A stretch of DNA of 64,000 bases from Streptomyces canus 299MFChir4.1 (GTDB lineage Bacteria; Actinomycetota; Actinomycetes; Streptomycetales; Streptomycetaceae): the NCBI RefSeq assembly GCF_000383615.1, contig NZ_KB911584.1, positions 284,976-348,975 on the forward strand, written 5' to 3'. The position numbers and the translations under genes were made by a program. The first letter of the stretch is position 1; each line of letters starts with the position of its first letter. This document shows, piece by piece, positions 46,073 to 54,762 of the stretch. The notes beneath the pieces were generated by a model that saw only the letters and a program-made list of their open reading frames with translations, searched no databases and was not told where the DNA came from.

Positions 46073-47502
46073 AGCACCTCGTCGCAGGCGGTGCGAAGCC
46101 GGCGTACGCCTTCCTGGATCTCCTGCGGGCCGGCCACCGCCGCGAAGCTCAACCGGGCGTGTCCGGCGGGAGGTTCGGCGCTGAAGTACGGGCGGCCAGG
46201 GGTGATCGCGACGCCCGCGCGCAGGGCCGCGGCGGTCAGGGCGGTCTCGTCCGTTCCGTCCGGCAGGCGGAGCCAGAGGTGGTAGCCGCCCGAGGGGATG
46301 TGCGGGAGGGCGAGTTCGGGCAGGCCAAGGCGGAGGGCCGTGGTCATGGTGTCCCGGCGGGTCTTCAACTCCGCCGAGATCGTGCGCAGATGGCGGGGCC
46401 AGGCCGGGGAGCCGACAAGTTCCAGGGCCGCCTCCTGGAGGGGGCGGGGGACGAAGAACGTGTCGACGATCTGGATCGCGCGCAGGCGCTCCAGCACGGG
46501 GCCGCGTGCGGCGAGCGCGCTCACCCGGAAGCTCGGCGAGGTCGCCTTGGTCAGCGAGCTCACGTGCACGACGACTCCGTCGGGGTCGTCGGCGGCCAGC
46601 GGGCGCGGCAGCGGGCCGGCGTCCTCGTGCACGAGCCGCCGTACGAAGTCGTCCTCGACGACGAACGCGCCGGCCTCGCGGGCGATCCGCAGCACCTCGC
46701 CGCGGCGCCCGGGGGCCAGCGCCGCGCCGGTCGGGTTCTGGAACAGCGGCTGGCACACGAACACCCGGGCGCCGGTCGCCCGGAAAGCGTCGGCGAGGAG
46801 GGCGGGCTTCACCCCGTCCGGGTCCACCGGGACGGGGACGGGGCGCAGGCCCGCCGAGCGGGCGATCGCGAGCATGCCGGGGTAGGTGGGCGACTCGACG
46901 AGCACGGGTGCGCCGGGCGGGGCCAGCGCGCGCAGCGCGGTCGTGAGCGCCGACTGGCCGCCCGCGGTGATCAGCACCTCCGCGGCCGTGACCGCGCCGC
47001 CGATGTTCCGCGCGAACCACTCGCGCAGTTCCGGCAGCCCTTCCGTCGGCGGCCGGCCCCAGGCTCCCGGACGGCGGCCCGCGCGGGCCAGGGCCGCGGA
47101 CATCGCGCGCTCCGGCTGGAGGGTGGGGTGCAGATAGCCGCCGTTGAACTCGACCACCCCGGGCGCCGGTGCGGCCAGCGAGACCAGGACGCCGGACGCG
47201 TCGACCGAGCGCGGTACGAGGTCGGCTGCGCCGTCCGCGCTCAGCGCGACCTCCTGCCAGGAGGTGTCCCCGGCCGCGGCGGCGACGGTGCGCGCCTGAG
47301 CGCGGTAGGCGCCGGCGCCGGGGCGGGTGACCACCAGCCCCTCGGCGGCGAGCTGGGCGAGGGCCCGGGAGACGGTCACCGGGCTGACCCGGAACCGGTC
47401 GACGAGGGCCCGGCTCGACGGGAGCTTTCCGCCAGGAGAGTAGCGGTTGAGCTCCTGCCGCAGCCGTTCCGCCAGTTCGGTGACGCTGCTACGCTCATGC
47501 AT
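46069..47502 (-). CDS. MocR-type regulator (GntR winged helix fused to aminotransferase fold)
   Basis: 477 residues from ATG at 47502 (MHERSSVTELAERLRQELNRY). The winged helix spans about 5-70 (GGKLPSSRALVDRFRVSPVTVSRALAQLAAEGLVVTRPGAGAY). The rest is a class-I aminotransferase fold with LITAGGQSALTTALRALAPPGAPVLVESPTYPG and the PLP lysine in HVSSLTKATSPSFRVSAL. Such regulators sense PLP or an amino compound and act on a divergent gene, here the EamA transporter. Its ATG overlaps that gene's ATG within CATGCATG. Confidence 0.9.
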   Translation of the reverse strand: MHERSSVTELAERLRQELNRYSPGGKLPSSRALVDRFRVSPVTVSRALAQLAAEGLVVTRPGAGAYRAQARTVAAAAGDTSWQEVALSADGAADLVPRSVDASGVLVSLAAPAPGVVEFNGGYLHPTLQPERAMSAALARAGRRPGAWGRPPTEGLPELREWFARNIGGAVTAAEVLITAGGQSALTTALRALAPPGAPVLVESPTYPGMLAIARSAGLRPVPVPVDPDGVKPALLADAFRATGARVFVCQPLFQNPTGAALAPGRRGEVLRIAREAGAFVVEDDFVRRLVHEDAGPLPRPLAADDPDGVVVHVSSLTKATSPSFRVSALAARGPVLERLRAIQIVDTFFVPRPLQEAALELVGSPAWPRHLRTISAELKTRRDTMTTALRLGLPELALPHIPSGGYHLWLRLPDGTDETALTAAALRAGVAITPGRPYFSAEPPAGHARLSFAAVAGPQEIQEGVRRLRTACDEVL

Positions 47503-48412
47503 GAGAGTACAGAGTAGCGCTACCGCATCGACCGGGATAGCGGTTCCGGCTCCGACGAGGACCTTCGGCACCGTCCAGGCCGCGCTCGGCGTCGCGGCTT
47601 TCTCCCTCACCTTCCCCGCCACGGCGTGGGGTCTTGAGGGCTTCGGGCCCTGGTCGATCGTTGCCGTGCGCAGCGTCCTCGCGGCACTCGTCGCGGGCGG
47701 GTGTCTACTCGCGCTGCGCGTCCCGATGCCGAGCCGTCGTCACTGGCCGGGGCTCGCGGTCGTCGTGGCCGGGGTCGTCGTCGGGTTCCCGCTGCTGACC
47801 ACGCTCGCCCTGCAGACGTCGACCACCGCGCACGCCGCCGTCGTGGTGGGTCTGCTCCCCCTGACGACCGCGCTGCTCTCCGCCCTGCGCATGGGCACCC
47901 GCCCCTCGCGCACCTTCTGGACGGCGGCTCTCGCGGGGGCCGCCGCGGTGGTGGCCTTCACCGTGCAGCAGAGCGGCGGCGCCCTGACGACCGCCGACCT
48001 GTATCTGTTCGCCGCGCTGCTGGTGTGCGCGGCCGGCTACACCGAGGGCGGCCGGCTGGCCGGGGTGATGCCCGGCTGGCAGGTCATCGCCTGGGCGCTG
48101 GTGCTGTGTCTGCCGTTCAGCCTGCCCGCGGCGGCTCTCGCGCTGTCGTTCGAGCCCGTGCACCTCACCGCGCACAGTGCCGCCGGGCTGCTGTGGGTGG
48201 CGGCGGGCTCGCAGTTCGTCGGCCTGGTCGTCTGGTACCGGGGCATGGCGGCGATCGGGATCCCCAAGGCCAGCCAGTTGCAGTTGGCCCAGCCCCTGCT
48301 CACACTGGTGTGGTCGGTGCTGCTGCTCGGCGAGCACCTGACGGTGGCCGCCCCGCTGACGGCCGCGGCGGTGCTGGTGTGCATCGCGGTCACCCAGCGG
48401 GCGCGGGGCTGA
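47501..48412 (+). CDS. EamA/DMT-family transporter
   Basis: 303 residues with ten predicted transmembrane helices in two EamA halves. Typical segments are LTFPATAWGLEGFGPWSIVAVRSVLAALVAGGCLLAL and FVGLVVWYRGMAAIGIPKASQLQLAQPLLTLVWSVLLLGEHLT, the conserved end of the second half. Probably exports an amino acid or small metabolite; the adjacent MocR regulator hints at an amine or amino acid. The start ATG at 47501 overlaps the divergent regulator's ATG, and no other in-frame ATG/GTG lies between it and the first helix. Confidence 0.88.
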   Translation: MRVQSSATASTGIAVPAPTRTFGTVQAALGVAAFSLTFPATAWGLEGFGPWSIVAVRSVLAALVAGGCLLALRVPMPSRRHWPGLAVVVAGVVVGFPLLTTLALQTSTTAHAAVVVGLLPLTTALLSALRMGTRPSRTFWTAALAGAAAVVAFTVQQSGGALTTADLYLFAALLVCAAGYTEGGRLAGVMPGWQVIAWALVLCLPFSLPAAALALSFEPVHLTAHSAAGLLWVAAGSQFVGLVVWYRGMAAIGIPKASQLQLAQPLLTLVWSVLLLGEHLTVAAPLTAAAVLVCIAVTQRARG

Positions 48413-48504
48413 CCGGCGCGCACGCGCCGGTCCCAACGGGCCCCCGCGCCGTAGAATCGGGCCACGGACCGCTGCTCCCGCACTTGGTGAGGAGGCCCCA
48501 GACG

Positions 48505-48705
48505 ATGCACGCAACCGTGGGCGACCAGCTTGTCCAGCACGGCAGGGTGGTCGGACAGCAGGACAAGGTCGGTGAGATCGTCGAGGTGATGGGTCAGGAG
48601 GGCACCCCTCCGTACCGCGTCCGCTTCGAGGACGGGCACGAAGGCGTGTGCTCACCCGGCCCCGACACCGAGATCAGGCACCGCTTCCAGCAGACCGGCC
48701 GGTGA
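48505..48705 (+). CDS. DUF1918-family small protein
   Basis: 66 residues with a strong GAGGAGG upstream. The sequence MHATVGDQLVQHGRVVGQQD and GEIVEVMGQEGTPPYRVRFEDGHEGVCSPGPDTEIRH is the standard DUF1918 pattern: a small beta-barrel, SH3-like, widespread in actinobacteria, function unknown. Its last 32 nt overlap the 3' end of the convergent GH10-like gene. Confidence 0.9.
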   Translation: MHATVGDQLVQHGRVVGQQDKVGEIVEVMGQEGTPPYRVRFEDGHEGVCSPGPDTEIRHRFQQTGR

Positions 48706-49936
48706 CCCGGCGCGGGGGACCCGCCGGCTCCCGGTAGTGGTCGGCGACCACCCGCGCCATCGCCCCGATGCGGTCGGCGGAGACTTCCTTCGCGGCGAAG
48801 AAGACATGCCCGCGCACCTGTGCGTACTCGCGCGCGAGCGTGAGGTGCCGGGACAGCTCCGCGGGGTCCTGCCAGGCCGGGGGCTGCGCGGGGTCCCCCG
48901 CCTTGTACAGCGCCTCGCCGAGGTACAGCTTGGTCCTGCTCGCCCGCGCCTGCTCCGCCCACCAGGGCACCAGCTCGGCGTAGTCGGCGGCGGCGAAGCC
49001 GATGTTCCAGTACAGCTGCGGCACGAGGTAGTCGATCCAGCCCTCGCGCACCCACTTGCGGGTGTCCGCGAAGTTGTCGTCGTACGACTGCACACCCGCG
49101 CGCGTGTCCGAGCCGAGCGGGTCGGTGGCCGCGTTGCGCCACACGCCGAAAGGGCTGATGCCGAACTGCGTGGTGGGGCGGATCCGCCTGATGCGGGCCG
49201 CGGTCTCCAGGACCAGCTTGTCGATGTTGTCCCGCCGCCAGTCGGCCCGGTTCGAGAAAGCGCCGCCGTACGCGTCGTAGGCCGCGTCGTCGTCGAAGGT
49301 CTGGCCGGCCACCGGGTACGGGTAGAAGTAGTCGTCGAAGTGGACCCCGTCGACCGGGTACTTGTGCACCGCGTCGAGGATCGCGTCCTGGACGAAGGCG
49401 CGGACCTCGGGCAGTCCGGGGTTGTAGTAGAGCTTCCCGCCGTACGGCACCACCCAGTCCGGGTGCTTGCGTGCGGGGTGGGAGGCCGCCAGCTTGGTCG
49501 GGTCGCCGTGGTTGGCGACGCGGTACGGGTTGAACCAGGCGTGCAGTCGCAGGCCTCGCCGGTGCGCCTCGGTGACGGCGGTGCCGAGCGGGTCCCAGCC
49601 GGGGCTCTTGCCCTGCGTCCCGGTGAGGTAATGCGACCAGGGCTCGTACGTCGAGGGCCACAGGGCGTCGGCGGTGGGCCGTACCTGGAACATCACCGCG
49701 TTCAGGCGGTCCGCCGCCGCCCGGTCGAGGTGGGCGATCAGCTCAGCGCGCTGCTGTGCGGCGGTCAGCCCCGGCTTCGACGGCCAGTCCCGGTTGGACA
49801 CGGTGGCCAGCCACACGCCCCGCATCTCGATCGCCGCCCGCCCTCTCGGGCGGCCCGGCGCGGCGGCCGCTCCCGAGGCCGTCGTCAGGGTGGACAGCGC
49901 GGCCAGCGCGAAGGCCCGGCGCGACAGACGTCCCAT
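48674..49936 (-). CDS. Exported GH10-like (GHL10/DUF187) hydrolase
   Basis: 420 residues from ATG at 49936, with GGGGGAG upstream. A twin-arginine signal (LSRRAFALAALSTLTTASGAAAA) predicts Tat export. The body fits the GHL10 family (PF02638 type): EMRGVWLATVSNRDWPSK, FQVRPTADALWPSTYEPWSHYLTGTQG, LHAWFNPYRVAN, DGVHFDDYFYPYP, FGISPFGVWRN and YLVPQLYWNIGF. These TIM-barrel proteins are thought to act on cell-wall or other polysaccharides; exact substrate unknown. It overlaps the DUF1918 gene by 32 nt at the 3' ends. Confidence 0.9.
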   Translation of the reverse strand: MGRLSRRAFALAALSTLTTASGAAAAPGRPRGRAAIEMRGVWLATVSNRDWPSKPGLTAAQQRAELIAHLDRAAADRLNAVMFQVRPTADALWPSTYEPWSHYLTGTQGKSPGWDPLGTAVTEAHRRGLRLHAWFNPYRVANHGDPTKLAASHPARKHPDWVVPYGGKLYYNPGLPEVRAFVQDAILDAVHKYPVDGVHFDDYFYPYPVAGQTFDDDAAYDAYGGAFSNRADWRRDNIDKLVLETAARIRRIRPTTQFGISPFGVWRNAATDPLGSDTRAGVQSYDDNFADTRKWVREGWIDYLVPQLYWNIGFAAADYAELVPWWAEQARASRTKLYLGEALYKAGDPAQPPAWQDPAELSRHLTLAREYAQVRGHVFFAAKEVSADRIGAMARVVADHYREPAGPPRRVTGRSAGSGA

Positions 49937-50117
49937 GTGCACACTCCCCCTACACCACGGATCCGCTCGGTCACGGATCGTCTCCGCGCCCCAGAATGCC
50001 CGAACGATGCCGGACCCAGACGATCGATCATCGATCCCTGGGAGTAACGTGCTCGAACGGAGCAGGATCCGGCCACCGCCGGCCTGCCACCAGGTGAAGA
50101 TCAGCGAAAGGGACGAA

Positions 50118-50993
50118 GTGACGGACTTCCCGGCCGGAGACATCGCGCGTGTCGGAGTCGTGGGCTGCGGCCAGATGGGGGCGGGCATCGCCGAGGTGTG
50201 CGCCCGCGCCGGTCTGGACGTGAAGGTCGCCGAGACCACCGGCGAGGCCCTGGAGATCGGCCGCACCCGGCTGTTCAACTCCCTGACCAAGGCCGCCGAA
50301 CGCGGCAAGATCACGGCGGACGAGCTGGCGGACACCCAGGCCCGCCTGAGCTTCACCACCGACCTCGGCGAGTTCGCGGACCGCGATCTGGTCATCGAGG
50401 CCGTCGTGGAGAACGAGCAGGTGAAGACCGAGATCTTCCGGGTGCTCGACCAGGTGGTGACCCGCCCGGACGCGATCCTGGCCTCCAACACCTCCTCCAT
50501 CCCGCTGGTGCGGCTGGCGGTCGCCACCTCGCGGCCCGACCAGGTCGTCGGCATCCACTTCTTCAACCCGGCCCCGGTGCAGAAGCTCGTCGAGCTGATC
50601 CCGGCGCTCACCACGTCCGAGGGCACCCTGGCCCGCGCCCAGCAGTTCGCCGAGAAGCTGCTCGGCAAGCACGCGATCCGCGCCCAGGACCGCTCCGGCT
50701 TCGTGGTCAACGCGCTGCTGATCCCGTATCTGCTGTCCGCGATCCGGATGTTCGAGTCGGGCATCGCGAGCCGCGAGGACATCGACAACGGCATGGAGCT
50801 GGGCTGCGCCCACCCGATGGGCCCGCTGAAGCTGTCCGACCTGATCGGCCTGGACACCGTCGCCTCGGTCGCCTTCTCGATGTACGAGGAGTACAAGGAG
50901 CCGCTGTACGCCGCTCCCCCGCTGCTGCAGCGCATGGTCGACGCGGGTCGGCTCGGCCGCAAGTCCGGCTCGGGCTTCTACACCTACGGCTGA
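50118..50993 (+). CDS. 3-hydroxybutyryl-CoA dehydrogenase
   Basis: 291 residues from GTG at 50118 with GAAAGGGA upstream. N-terminal NAD site VGVVGCGQMGAGIAEVCARAG; catalytic His in VVGIHFFNPAPVQKLVELIPAL preceded by SNTSSIPL; C-terminal dimer domain with DRSGFVVNALLIPYLLSAIRMFESGIASREDIDNGMELGCAHPMGPLKLSDLIGLD. It interconverts acetoacetyl-CoA and 3-hydroxybutyryl-CoA, in fatty-acid degradation or butyryl-CoA/ethylmalonyl-CoA supply for polyketides. Single gene, ended by two hairpins at 50997-51072. Confidence 0.95.
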   Translation: MTDFPAGDIARVGVVGCGQMGAGIAEVCARAGLDVKVAETTGEALEIGRTRLFNSLTKAAERGKITADELADTQARLSFTTDLGEFADRDLVIEAVVENEQVKTEIFRVLDQVVTRPDAILASNTSSIPLVRLAVATSRPDQVVGIHFFNPAPVQKLVELIPALTTSEGTLARAQQFAEKLLGKHAIRAQDRSGFVVNALLIPYLLSAIRMFESGIASREDIDNGMELGCAHPMGPLKLSDLIGLDTVASVAFSMYEEYKEPLYAAPPLLQRMVDAGRLGRKSGSGFYTYG

Positions 50994-50996
50994 CCT

Positions 50997-51072
50997 GCAC
51001 CCTGTCCGTTCCAGGGTGCCGATTACACAGTGCTACGAACGTGGGCCCGGCGCTCTGGGGAGTGCCGGGCCC
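50997..51072 (+). terminator. Double hairpin terminator after 3-hydroxybutyryl-CoA dehydrogenase
   Basis: Hairpin 1: GCACCCTG (50997-51004) with CAGGGTGC (51012-51019). Hairpin 2: GGGCCCGGC (51043-51051) with GCCGGGCCC (51064-51072). Both stems are perfect. The first begins 3 nt past the stop. Confidence 0.85.
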
Positions 51073-51203
51073 GTGTCATTCACACACCGTGTGCGCACCG
51101 GGCCCGCATATGCCCGTCGCACACTCTCCCCATGCGCCCACCAGGCGAGTTGACTCTTCATGCGCATGCAAGGGATGTGACGACTACGGAAAGGAGCGGA
51201 CCC

Positions 51204-51461
51204 GTGACCGCCGACCCGGAGCATCCCGTGGTCCATGGAGAACTCGCAGAGTTACGACGCCGCCTCGATGTCGCGTACGCACGTGTCGAGGGAGGTCTCG
51301 CTCTGCTCAGTCACCGTACGGAGGAGACGGACAAGGAGATCGACGATCTGAGCGCACGCATCATCGCCCTGGAGCACGCCCGCTGGCCGCTTCCCGCGAT
51401 CTCGGCGATCACCGCCGCGGGCGCGCTCCTCGTGGCGATCTGGCAGGCCCTCGGTCACTGA
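51204..51461 (+). CDS. Small tail-anchored coiled-coil protein
   Basis: 85 residues from GTG at 51204, chosen for AAGGAG 7 nt upstream; the frame is open upstream but not protein-like. The middle part (about 12-55: HGELAELRRRLDVAYARVEGGLALLSHRTEETDKEIDDLSARIIALE) has a heptad pattern of a coiled coil. A single C-terminal hydrophobic helix (about 62-81: AISAITAAGALLVAIWQAL) would anchor it in the membrane with the coil in the cytoplasm. No family name recognised. A hairpin follows. Confidence 0.75.
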   Translation: MTADPEHPVVHGELAELRRRLDVAYARVEGGLALLSHRTEETDKEIDDLSARIIALEHARWPLPAISAITAAGALLVAIWQALGH

Positions 51462-51494
51462 GGCTTCGGGACACCCGGGCGGGGGATCAGGGCA

Positions 51495-51542
51495 AGGGCC
51501 TGTCCGGCCCGCGGCGCCGGCATGATCCGCCGGGCAGGCCCT
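51495..51542. terminator. Two-way hairpin between convergent genes
   Basis: AGGGCCTGTCCGGC (51495-51508) pairs with GCCGGGCAGGCCCT (51529-51542) with one mismatch. It lies between the coiled-coil gene and the convergent NUDIX gene and includes the start of the NUDIX stop codon. Confidence 0.8.
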
Positions 51543-52080
51543 AGGTGTCCTGACCGAGCTTCAGGTGATGCAACAGGAGTAACGCGGCCGCCATGTTGGC
51601 GGCCGGGACCTCCCCACGGGCGACCATGTCGGGAACGAGTTTCAGGGGGACCCATTCCCGGCGGTCGGACTCGAAGTCGTCCACGGGGTGCCCGATGTAC
51701 TCGCCCTCGTCGGCCCAGTAGATGTGGTGCCGGGCGTCGGTGAGCCCGTTGGAGGGCTCCACGCTCATCAGGTGCTGGAGCGGCCCCGGTCGCCAGCCGG
51801 TCTCTTCCTCGAGTTCCCTGGCGGCCGCGACGGCGATGTCCTCGCCGTCCTCGACCACCCCCGCGGCGAGTTCCCAGCCCCAGCTGTCGGTGATGAAGCG
51901 GTGGCGCCACAGCAGCAGGACCTCGTTGGCCTCGTTCACCACCGTGGCGACGGCGACGGGCCGCAGCCGTATCAGGAAGTGGTCGAGATGCCGGCCGTCC
52001 GGCAGCTCGACATCGGCGAGATTGACGCTGAACCAGCGGTTTTCATACACAGTTTGTTCGTTCTGTTTCGTCCACTGCAC
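51541..52080 (-). CDS. NUDIX hydrolase (ADP-ribose pyrophosphatase-like)
   Basis: 179 residues from GTG at 52080 with AAGGTGG upstream. The Nudix box is complete: GVVEDGEDIAVAAARELEEETGW (Gx5Ex7REUxEExGU). Surrounding sequence (LLWRHRFITDSWGWELAAG before; YWADEGEYIG and RREWVPL after) is typical of ADP-ribose or nucleoside-diphosphate-sugar pyrophosphatases, which use Mg2+ to split X-linked diphosphates. Cytoplasmic. 75 nt downstream of the TPR-type regulator, probably co-transcribed with it. Confidence 0.9.
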   Translation of the reverse strand: MQWTKQNEQTVYENRWFSVNLADVELPDGRHLDHFLIRLRPVAVATVVNEANEVLLLWRHRFITDSWGWELAAGVVEDGEDIAVAAARELEEETGWRPGPLQHLMSVEPSNGLTDARHHIYWADEGEYIGHPVDDFESDRREWVPLKLVPDMVARGEVPAANMAAALLLLHHLKLGQDT

Positions 52081-52155
52081 GGTTCTGCCACCTTCCGTCG
52101 AGTAAGTGGCAATATCGCAGCAGGGACTGTGGGGTGTCGGCGTCCGTGTGCCGGC

Positions 52156-53496
52156 CTACAGGGGCACGCGCAGTGCGCCGTCGATCAGTTCGGCCGCCGC
52201 GGACGTGCCCGCGCAGCCGCTCCGGACCAGGTGTTCGCGCACCGCTCTGAGCCTGTCGCGCAGGCGCTGAGACTCCATTCCCCGGGCCTGTTCCGCCATC
52301 TGCACGGCGGTGGCCACCGCTTTGTCGGTGTTGCCCTGACGCAGCTCGATCGTGCTGAGCATGGCGAGCCGGTGCACCCGGCCCCGGTCGTGGGCCGGGT
52401 TGTCGACGGCGGCCGCCGCGTGCGCGGCCGCTGCCGCGAGTTCGCCGAGGCTGAGGAGTGCCTCCGCCACCTGGACGTTGACGAGGCCCGGCTGGACATA
52501 GCCGGTCTCGTCCGGCTCGTATCCGCGCCGGATGCGTTCGGCGGCCTGCTCGGCCCGCCGGATGCAGGACAGCGCGGTCGTGCCGTCGCCGAGGTGGGCG
52601 TACGCCTTGGCCTGCATCGCGTAGAGGTCGCAGGCGAGCGCGGGGGTGATGTGCTTGCCCGCCGCCCTGAGCGCGGCCTCGGCGAAGGCGACGGCCTGGC
52701 GGTACTGCCGCATGAACAGGGACTGGTTGACCAGCAGCGCGATGACGTATGCGCCAAGGCCCCGGTCGCCGCTGGCCTTGGCGAGCCTGAGGGCCTGGTG
52801 GAAGTAGCGCTGGGCGAGACCGTGCGCGTCGGAGTCGTAGGCGCAGATGCCGGCGACCGCGACCAGTCCGCCGGTGGCGCGGTGCAGTTGGCGTCCCGTC
52901 TCGTCGGTGTAGCTGCCGCGCAGCAGCGGGGCGGCCTCGGCGTTGAGGAAGCCGACGATCCGGGTGCGGGTCGCTATGCCGCCGGCCTTGCGGTACATCT
53001 GCTCGTAGTGGGTGCGGGCGGCGCGGAGCATCTCGATGTCGGCGTGGGTGACCCGGTGCCGGCCACCGCGGGAGACGTCGACGTCCTCGGGCGGGTTCTC
53101 CCACTCCCACACGGGCATGACGGCGGGCGTGCCGGTGACCGCGGGGGCGCCCAGGATGTGCGGGCGCTGCTGTTCGTCGGAGCGCCACAGGGCGGTGGCC
53201 CGCTCGACGAAGCCGGACAGGGAGGTGCCGTGCGGGGCGGACGGTTCGCCGGGCACGCCGAGGCCGATGTCGTCGAGGGTGACGGGACGCCGGAGCCGGC
53301 GCGCGAGCACCTCGCAGATCAGGTCGGGCACCTGGCCGCGCGGACGCTGGCCCTTCAACCACCGCGCCACGGCGGTGTGTTCGTACCTGAGCGCGAGACC
53401 GCGTGCCCTCCCGGCCTGGTTCACATGTGCGGCAAGCCCGGCGTGCGAGATCCCGGCTTCGTCAAGGATCGCGTCGAGCAGAGTGTTGGGCTGCAT
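52156..53496 (-). CDS. NsdA-like TPR-containing transcriptional regulator
   Basis: 446 residues. The N-terminal part (about 1-75: LLDAILDEAGISHAGLAAHVNQAGRARGLALRYEHTAVARWLKGQRPRGQVPDLICEVLARRL) resembles an XRE-type helix-turn-helix domain as found in NsdA-like Streptomyces regulators. Residues about 190-440 form tetratricopeptide-like helical repeats (GLAQRYFHQALRLAKASGDRGLGAYV, AVAFAEAALRAAG, AYAHLGDGTTALSCIRRAEQAAE). In Streptomyces, related proteins affect development and antibiotic production. DNA-binding and partner are inferred. ATG start after a GGGGGG stretch. Confidence 0.8.
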   Translation of the reverse strand: MQPNTLLDAILDEAGISHAGLAAHVNQAGRARGLALRYEHTAVARWLKGQRPRGQVPDLICEVLARRLRRPVTLDDIGLGVPGEPSAPHGTSLSGFVERATALWRSDEQQRPHILGAPAVTGTPAVMPVWEWENPPEDVDVSRGGRHRVTHADIEMLRAARTHYEQMYRKAGGIATRTRIVGFLNAEAAPLLRGSYTDETGRQLHRATGGLVAVAGICAYDSDAHGLAQRYFHQALRLAKASGDRGLGAYVIALLVNQSLFMRQYRQAVAFAEAALRAAGKHITPALACDLYAMQAKAYAHLGDGTTALSCIRRAEQAAERIRRGYEPDETGYVQPGLVNVQVAEALLSLGELAAAAAHAAAAVDNPAHDRGRVHRLAMLSTIELRQGNTDKAVATAVQMAEQARGMESQRLRDRLRAVREHLVRSGCAGTSAAAELIDGALRVPL

Positions 53497-53715
53497 CGGT
53501 GCCCCCCGGATGGCTCGGTGCCGTCAGATTAGTGGGTGCGTCTTCACACGGGGTGTGAACGGAGTGCTCGAATCCGCAGGGTGTGCGCACTGTTGCGGAG
53601 AGTTGCCGCCCGGTTGACTGAAATGCCTCGCAAGAGGCCGGTCGGGCCGCCGGCTCCCCCTCGTACAGTGCGGTGGCCTGGCCGTGGGCTTGACGGGGCG
53701 ACATCCGGGGTGCCG

Positions 53716-54762
53716 CTAGAGGTGCGTTGTCGGCTGCGGGTGCGTGGTGGCTGGTCGCGCAGTTTCCCGCGCCCCTGAAGGGCGTTTGTGCCGGCGGTCG
53801 TTCCGAAGGGCCAGTAGGGCGACGTCGTCCTTCGGTGTGCCGCCCGTGTGGTCCAGTAACGCCGTGAAGACCATGCCCAATACCGCCTGAGGCGGGACCT
53901 CCGTGGCCTTCTGAAGGGCCGCGTGCAGAGAAAAGAACCGGCCATGAGCGTCCCTGGCGTCCTCAGCGCCGTCCGTGTGCAGGACCAGGGTCTCGCTCGG
54001 CAACAGGTGGCCGCACTGCAACCCGGACAAGTCGCCGGGCAGCGGGAAGGGACCGAGGGGCGGCAGCGGTTCCTCGCCGGAGAGTTGCTCGACCACTGAG
54101 CCACTGAGCACGTACGGCCACGGGTGACCGCAGTTCAGTGCGCGCAGCTCGCCGTCCTCGCCGATCTCCAGCAGCAGTACGGTGACGAACTCCTCGGCGG
54201 CCGTGCCGTCCCGTTCGGCGCCCTCGCGCAGGTGACGGGCGAGCGCACGGTCCAGTCTGCGCAGTACTCCCCCGAGTTCGGGCTCGTCGTGGACGGCCTC
54301 GCGGAAGCTGCCGAGGACCGCGGCGGCCGTACCGATGGCGGCGAGGCCGTGGCCGCGGACATCGCCCATGACGACACGCACGCCGTAGTCGGTGGCGACG
54401 GCCTCGTACAGGTCGCCGCCGATGGTGGCGCCCCGGTCGGCGGACATCTGGGCCGCGGCCACGCTGAGCCCGTCGATCCGCGGGGGCAACGGCCGCAGCA
54501 GCACCCTCTGGGCGGCGCCCGCGACCTGACGGGCCTGCCGGAGTTCCCGCAGCAGGGCGCGCCTGACATGGATGATCAGCCCGGTGCCCACCGCGAAGAA
54601 CACGGCACTGGTCGCGACCCGCGCGCCCAGGCCGTTCTGCTGCGCGAGGGGGCAGGTCAGCTTGTACGTGATCGCGACGGCACCCCACATGGTGGGGAGC
54701 CCCATCGAGAGGACACGGCGCAGCGACCCCGCCCGGGGAACCGCAGCCTTGATGGACATCAT
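53716..54762 (-). CDS. SpoIIE-type PP2C protein phosphatase, membrane-attached
   Basis: About 348 residues from ATG at 54762 (GGGGGG upstream); an in-frame ATG at 54840 would add 26. One or two hydrophobic helices near the N-terminus (LPTMWGAVAITYKL, VATSAVFFAVGTGLIIHV) precede the phosphatase domain (about 90-320): VLLRPLPPRIDGLSVAAAQM, GGDLYEAVATDYGVRVVMGDVRGHGLAAIGTAAAVLGSFR, LLLEIGEDGELRALNCGHPWPYVL, LVLHTDGAEDARD and KDDVALLALR. Metal-binding Asp residues are in GGDLYE and MGDVRGHG. It probably dephosphorylates an anti-sigma antagonist. The last 20 or so residues are encoded by a dispersed repeat. Confidence 0.88.
   Translation of the reverse strand: MMSIKAAVPRAGSLRRVLSMGLPTMWGAVAITYKLTCPLAQQNGLGARVATSAVFFAVGTGLIIHVRRALLRELRQARQVAGAAQRVLLRPLPPRIDGLSVAAAQMSADRGATIGGDLYEAVATDYGVRVVMGDVRGHGLAAIGTAAAVLGSFREAVHDEPELGGVLRRLDRALARHLREGAERDGTAAEEFVTVLLLEIGEDGELRALNCGHPWPYVLSGSVVEQLSGEEPLPPLGPFPLPGDLSGLQCGHLLPSETLVLHTDGAEDARDAHGRFFSLHAALQKATEVPPQAVLGMVFTALLDHTGGTPKDDVALLALRNDRRHKRPSGARETARPATTHPQPTTHL
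53756..53776 (+). repeat. Dispersed gene-end repeat, copy 4, translated
   Basis: CGCGCAGTTTCCCGCGCCCCT, one base different from copies 2 and 3. It lies inside the 3' end of the PP2C reading frame on the other strand and encodes its unusual tail (SGARETARPATTHPQPTTHL with the flanks). Confidence 0.75.
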
